From: Siphonodentalium dalli
Taxonomy: Eukaryota > Mollusca > Scaphopoda > Gadilida > Siphonodentaliidae
Assembly: GCA_032622095.1 (NCBI GenBank)
Contig: CP136067.1
Location: forward strand, 131,629,990-131,693,989
Direction of reading: 5' to 3'
DNA length: 64,000 nucleotides
Of this stretch, positions 59,155 through 64,000 are shown piece after piece. The translations under genes and the position numbers were made by a program. The number at the start of each line of letters is the position of its first letter. The first letter of the stretch is position 1. A model generated the notes under the pieces. That model ran no database searches. It was not told the DNA's origin and worked only from the letters and a program-made list of their open reading frames with translations.

Positions 59155-59847
59155 GTCAAGTCTGTTCGTACTAAAACCTGCTAAGATATTGGGAAAGCGA
59201 AAACTAACATCGGTTTGTTTACGTTTGTTTACGTTTTAAATGAAAGCCGAAGTGTTCCGTAATGTACTCGGCTTCTTTGCCATCAATCGAGTCCAACCAA
59301 CAATCGAATGCACCCTTATTCAAACATCGTGTCCTGTTAATATATTCCATCACTATTATGTGTTTATATTTATTGTAAGTGGTGATATGTTACTTATTAT
59401 TTGAACATTTCTTATTGCGGAACGTCTCGCGATATATATGCAATGTTTAGTTTACAAATTACCCGGTATACGTGATAGAATTAATTAAATTTACGACCAC
59501 GTTGTTTTGTTTGTGTTTACCTTACGATTGCTACAAATATTTTCGACGATATCATTTGAGTTCGCATACTTTTAAAAATATGTCAATACTGCGGTAAATG
59601 TCTCTTTTTACATTAAATTACCTCTTTCAATTGACAACTGATTTGGTGTTCAGAACAAATGTCATGTTTTCTATGAATAAATCCGTTTATTGTCGCAAAT
59701 GCGATACTTGATCACGTTTAATTGTGGTTGTAAATGAGCTGGTCACTAACGCGTAACGCATGTCATACAAGTGGTAAGTTCTCGTACTAAAAGCAGCATT
59801 TCGCTTTTGCAATATCTTAGCTGGTTTTAGTACGAGCAGACTTGGAC
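59155..59847. mobile_element. 693-bp TIR element with TA flanks
   Basis: Left gtcaagtctgttcgtactaa and right ttagtacgagcagacttgga define termini of about 45 bp (continuing gctaagatattg, aaagcga). TA precedes and follows. Its interior lacks a recognisable protein. Confidence 0.7.
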
Positions 59848-59970
59848 TATATGTATATATTCCATGGATTTCTCGTTTTGCATCCGAAACACAATAGAGG
59901 AAATAATCAGTAGGTTTAAGTGATGCCTGAAAATTTTCAGTCGCTTTAATACAAAAAGTGGCCTATTCAG

Positions 59971-60435
59971 TTAACCCTTTACCCAACAGAACGGCCATGT
60001 GCCAATGCATTCTCTTATATATGCGAGTCGATCATAGGTCGCCACGCATATATAAGAGAATGCATTGGCTTAACACATATTAAAAATGATAAAATTGTCA
60101 AAGAATGTAGAAAAATATTATAAAAAATGTTAAAAAATGTAAGAAAAAATTATAAAATTGTTAAAGAATGTAAGAAAAAATGGTAAAAAGTGTTAAAAGT
60201 TTGTTTTTTTAGGCCAAATGCATTCTCTTATATATGCGAGGCGACATATGGTCGACTCGCATATATAAGAGAATGCATTGGCACAGGGCATAACTGTAAC
60301 CATCGCAATGTGGTCAATGAACCGGTTCCAATGATATCCATATTTGTATGGTGTTATTGAGATAGACCGAAGATATTTTAGGCTGTTGAAGCTTTATTTG
60401 GGCGTTTTTGGCCGTTTTGTTGGGTAAAGGGTTAA
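59971..60435 (+). mobile_element. piggyBac-like MITE, most complete copy
   Basis: Termini TTAACCCTTTACCCAACA / TGTTGGGTAAAGGGTTAA, perfect over 18 bp. Left hairpin 59999-60069, AT spacer, right hairpin 60212-60288, then a 145-bp unique right part also seen at 1161-1307. Outside, aagtggcctattcagttaa occurs on both sides (ending 59974 and again at about 60445-60463). Confidence 0.88.
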
Positions 60436-61734
60436 CGTGACGTGAAAGTGGCCTATTCAGTTAAACTGCGAATTTGAATCACCAGAACTCATTTTCAAAA
60501 CCACGATGAGTAATTTAATTTCACGATGTGCGGCTTGTTGTGGAAATTACCGGTGTATGTACGTCAGTTAAACCCCCACTTGAGACGCGCTAATCTATAA
60601 ATTGAAACCGTCCCAATTACCAAAATATATCGCCAAACAAAAGCAGTATATTGTGAAAGAGATAGCAATTTACTAATGCAACTTACACACGCGTGACGCG
60701 TTATGTTTTTTTCCGGATCACTCAACTGTTCATAGTATGATAACTAGTTTAACATATCTCTTCCATATCACATGCGATGGGAATTGAATAACAATCGCTC
60801 CAGGGGCCGGGGTATTATGCAACGCATTCTGACTATAAGAAATTCTAATGTTTTCGGCATTGAAGCAGTGAAAATGATTGAATCAGCATGGTTTATTTAC
60901 AGATGTGTGGTGTATATTCTAATTAGTAAGGTTGTTTGGCTCCGATTTTGGGCTCCCGTGGGAACATTATGAACAAATATAGAGACCATGCTCACGAACC
61001 AGTATATGGTCTCTACTTCAGACAAAACAATTTTAGACCCCCCCCCCTGGGGTTGCGACTGGGTGGTCTGATGACGTCACAAAGATGGCCGCCATGATCA
61101 TTTTCTTAAGTTCGCTATTGTTGGATTTCAAGATAAAAAAATTCACAAAGTCTTCGTATACTTGTTGTTGATTTCTGATTCATGATTTCGCTCATACAGT
61201 GGTATCGGGTCGTTTGTTTCAAAACCCAAGTTCCCAAGCCTGATAAATCAGTAAAACCGCAAAAGAAACGAGGATAGACTCTAAGCGGCAAACGATTTAA
61301 CTAAGGTATTATTGACACCTCGTGCAGGTACTCCTGGAAACAATATTCCAGGTTTCTGGAGAAACGCAAAGGACTCCACTGCGTACACAAGAACACAATA
61401 TACCAGTGGTTTGAGTTGATCAGATCACTCTGACTTGGACCCAGTTCAAGTCAAGTATATATTCATTCAGAAAAACAATTTAATCGAGTTAAGGTCTCCA
61501 GCGGATGAGTGACTCAGAATTCTTCCGGCGTCCACGATGCATTACATTTTTCACCAACTATAGATAGGGCCATTTCTCTATTTTATTCATAATGTGACCG
61601 GAACGTCAGAAGAAACCCGAATCACTCAAAACGGGCTCGCATCTGCATGCATCAAACAGACTATATATACATTGAGGACAACAATTTATCTCTTCTAACG
61701 CAGCTGTGATATAAGTCTTTTGCTATTAACCGAT
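60436..61734. other. no gene recognised
   Basis: A 9-bp-stem hairpin (agagaccat/atggtctct) lies at 60981-61014, followed by a C tract near 61038. Nothing else. Confidence 0.3.
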
Positions 61735-62355
61735 TCAATGAAATCTATATTCACTTTTCATTAGTGTATCAAATTTCTGTATGGTTGGCCAGTGAGAGTA
61801 GTATGTTCTCAGATATCGACGTCGTATATCATAGGCCGGACAAACCAGTAGAAAGTGATATTCATTTCCGGCCGCTTTTAGCTGACAACATTTGCACAAT
61901 CTCTTTTTCCTGTCTACGCCTGTATATCTACCTGTCTCATTTCTAAATAGTGAGCACTTATTCTAACTTTCGTCAGAGCTATTCGGAATTTCGGTTGCTT
62001 GAGGGTTGATAAATATGTTTCATATTCGAACAACAACAATTTCAACTTGCCGTAAGTACATCGTTTTGATGAAGAATCTATACAAGCATGCCTTGTTCGT
62101 ATAAACTGGTCGCGTAAACGCGATTTAATTACATTCAAATCAGATACGATACAATCTTTATTATACCACATATATCCTAAACCAAGTTTGTCTAAAGAAG
62201 ACTTCAACAAAAATGTCCAGTTTTTCTACTTACGCGACAAACCAGAATGACAGTCGTTCCGATTCGATTCATATAGATTAGAGAGTAATGGGTTTTGCTC
62301 CTGAATTAAATTAATCCATGCAGTACTTAAAGATTCGATATAATCGTAATATGTG
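61735..62355 (-). pseudogene. LINE C-terminal fragment
   Basis: Minus strand: LSTAWINLIQEQNPLLSNL, then LKSSLDKLGLGYMWYN, LNVIKSRLRDQFI, KFRIALTKVRISAHYLEM, and after a frameshift near 61930 LCKCCQL...NEYHFLLVCPAY. The final C-x2-C...H-x4-C is the zinc-binding-like ending typical of some invertebrate LINE reverse transcriptases. A stop near 62235 and the frameshift make it a pseudogene. It may be the same family as the fragment at 63478. Confidence 0.7.
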
Positions 62356-62369
62356 ACCCGCCATATCAA

Positions 62370-62798
62370 ATCCAGTCGGAAGTCGGGAATTTTTTACCCT
62401 GTGCCAATGCATTCTCTTATATATGCGAGTCGATCATAGGTCGCCTCGCATATATAAGAGAATGCATTGGCCTAACAATTTTTTACAATTTTAATAATTT
62501 GTTCTTGTATTCTTTAACTATTTTATAATTTCACCGATACAGAGCCCCAGGCAAACATGAGCAGACGACACTCTTCTATATGCTTCTATATGTGTGTGGG
62601 GCTCCCTGCAGGGTAATGGATGTTTTTTTTATTTTATGTCCTAAACATTGTAAGAAACATTTATTTAAAAAACATGATAAAAATTGTTAGGCCAATGCAT
62701 TCTCTTATATATGCGAGGCGACCTATGATAGACTCGCATATATAAGAGAATGCATTGGCACAGGGTAAAAAAAATCCCGACTTACGACTGGATCGCTC
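62370..62798. mobile_element. double-hairpin element at the centre of an inverted repeat
   Basis: Hairpins 62397-62472 and 62690-62765 with a spacer nearly identical to the 35.8-kb copy. Flanks atccagtcggaagtcggga (left) and tcccgacttacgactggat (right) extend the inverted repeat by about 30 bp, with two differences. These flanks are unrelated to those of the 35.8-kb copy. Confidence 0.88.
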
Positions 62799-63477
62799 GC
62801 TGTTACTTGTATCACCCTAAAACACTCCAACAATGACGACGGTGTTAGGAATAGCGATCAGCCGCCCTGATATGAGGTCCATGTTAAGTGAAAATAACTT
62901 TCGAATATCTGTGCAAGTTTGTGGGTATGTGGTTTATGTGTGCAGTAAATTGATTCCGCAGTGAGATCTGCACTGTCTTTCCACCACCCATAATCATACA
63001 ATGCCGTGATATGGCTTTGGAGCCATAGACCAAACCATAACCAAAATTTGAATATTTATATATCAAGGCTGATGGCTAGTGTTCATTGCGAATTTCATCA
63101 TGCCTGTTGCCATTTCATTTGTGTTTATACTTGCTACTAGCCTACTGTTTTTAATTACTAACCATTGTAACAAATTCAAATGCCACCTGACTTAAAAGAA
63201 TCATGGACAGAACATTTGTTTCCAGTGACATTCTGGTTTGCTAGTGGGTTGGCGTGTTTATGGATATAACCTAACGGCAATTATAAATGGAACACCAATG
63301 TGCATGTTCAGTGGAGATTACCGCCCATGTCAGCTATATATCAATACAATCAATATATTCGCATGAGAGATACTATATACATGTAGTCCGGACCCACGTC
63401 CCTAATAACTAATACAGCTACAATATCCGCCGGAGATACAGAAGATTCAATTTCAATTAGTCTAGTCCGAGGTTTGT
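62799..63477. other. no recognised feature
   Basis: No gene or repeat recognised. Confidence 0.3.
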
Positions 63478-64000
63478 AATAGTGAAGATCTTAATACCAA
63501 AAGTACAGAGGAAGAAATCCGTCTATGCATTAGTAAGTTGAAAAATAATAAAGCTACATCTGATGATGGCATTCGGAATGAATATGTAAGAGTTTCAGTC
63601 GATAAAATAATGCCAATTTATGTTTGCCTGTTCAATTTAATATTCGATTTTGGTTGCATACCAGATGATTGGTTGATCGGTAACATTCACCCTATATACA
63701 AGAAAAAAGGATCACGAAATGACCCCAATAATTACAGGGGAATCACAATATTGGTTTGGAAAACTATTTACCTCCGTATTAAATAACAGACTAAATCTCT
63801 TTATTGAATCTCGAATTGTATTAAACGATAACCAGGCAGGATTTAGAAAAGGATACTCTACTCTTGATAATTTGTTCACGCTGAGATCATTAAGTGAACT
63901 ATTTCAACTGCACTACAAGAACAAACTTTACGCGGCATTTATTGATCTCGAAAAAGCTTTTGATTTTGTTTGGAGGCAGGGACTTTGGTATAAGATGTCA
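63478..64000 (+). pseudogene. LINE reverse transcriptase, 5' part, runs off the window
   Basis: EEEIRLCISKLKNNKATSDDG and PDDWLIGNIHPIYKKKG lead to NNYRGITIL. After a frameshift near 63750: FGKLFTSVLNNRLN, DNQAGFRKGYSTLDNL and AAFIDLEKAFDFVWRQGL, which holds the first catalytic Asp. The catalytic Asp-Asp box would lie beyond position 64000. No endonuclease precedes it, so the copy is 5'-truncated. The enzyme class is clear; activity is excluded by the frameshift. Confidence 0.85.

Overview
The window is eukaryotic and intergenic-to-intronic in character. It is AT-rich, has a spliced gene with GT/AG introns, and is dominated by retrotransposon remains, foldback elements, MITEs, minisatellites and microsatellites. 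There is no bacterial-style gene packing, and I recognise no tRNA, rRNA or CRISPR array. The mix (2A-bearing APE-type LINEs, a Ty3/gypsy element, a secreted PAN plus C-type-lectin gene, dense palindromic MITEs) fits a marine lophotrochozoan, most likely a mollusc. That assignment is inference, not something the sequence proves.

Layout. 0-5 kb: a 42-bp tandem repeat and TTAA-flanked MITEs. 5.3-13.4 kb: two 5' pieces of one LINE family on the minus strand (ORF1 plus 5' UTR). One of them is split by a 3.8-kb plus-strand LINE with a perfect 13-bp target-site duplication. 13.5-23.5 kb: MITEs, palindromes and unassigned DNA. 23.6-43.9 kb: the only host gene I can support, a three-exon secreted protein (signal peptide, PAN/Apple-like domain, C-type lectin domain). 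Its exons all join in phase 1. Its second intron is about 19 kb and holds a decayed antisense Ty3/gypsy element, several MITEs and a 5.6-kb foldback element. Just before exon 3, the splice-acceptor segment has been duplicated as a minisatellite. 44-47.4 kb: tandem repeats and a minus-strand LINE remnant. 47.7-53.2 kb: a palindromic MITE and three head-to-tail 0.7-0.95-kb repeat units between inverted repeats. 53.2-56.5 kb: a second foldback element beside a CXC-type cysteine-motif pseudogene. 57-64 kb: more double-hairpin MITEs, a 693-bp TIR element, a LINE 3' fragment and the start of another LINE reverse transcriptase that runs off the window.

The most unusual element is a roughly 75-bp near-perfect palindrome that recurs about 16 times, usually as two reverse-complement hairpins around an AT-rich spacer. 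This module sits inside TTAA-flanked, piggyBac-like MITEs. In two further places it sits at the exact centre of inverted repeats whose sequences are unrelated to each other. That suggests either insertion targeted to palindrome tips or a mechanism that creates palindromic flanks.

The long ORFs in the foldback arms and minisatellites are not treated as genes. Apart from the lectin gene, every recognisable protein-coding segment belongs to a transposable element or a repeated pseudogene and is broken by stops or frameshifts.
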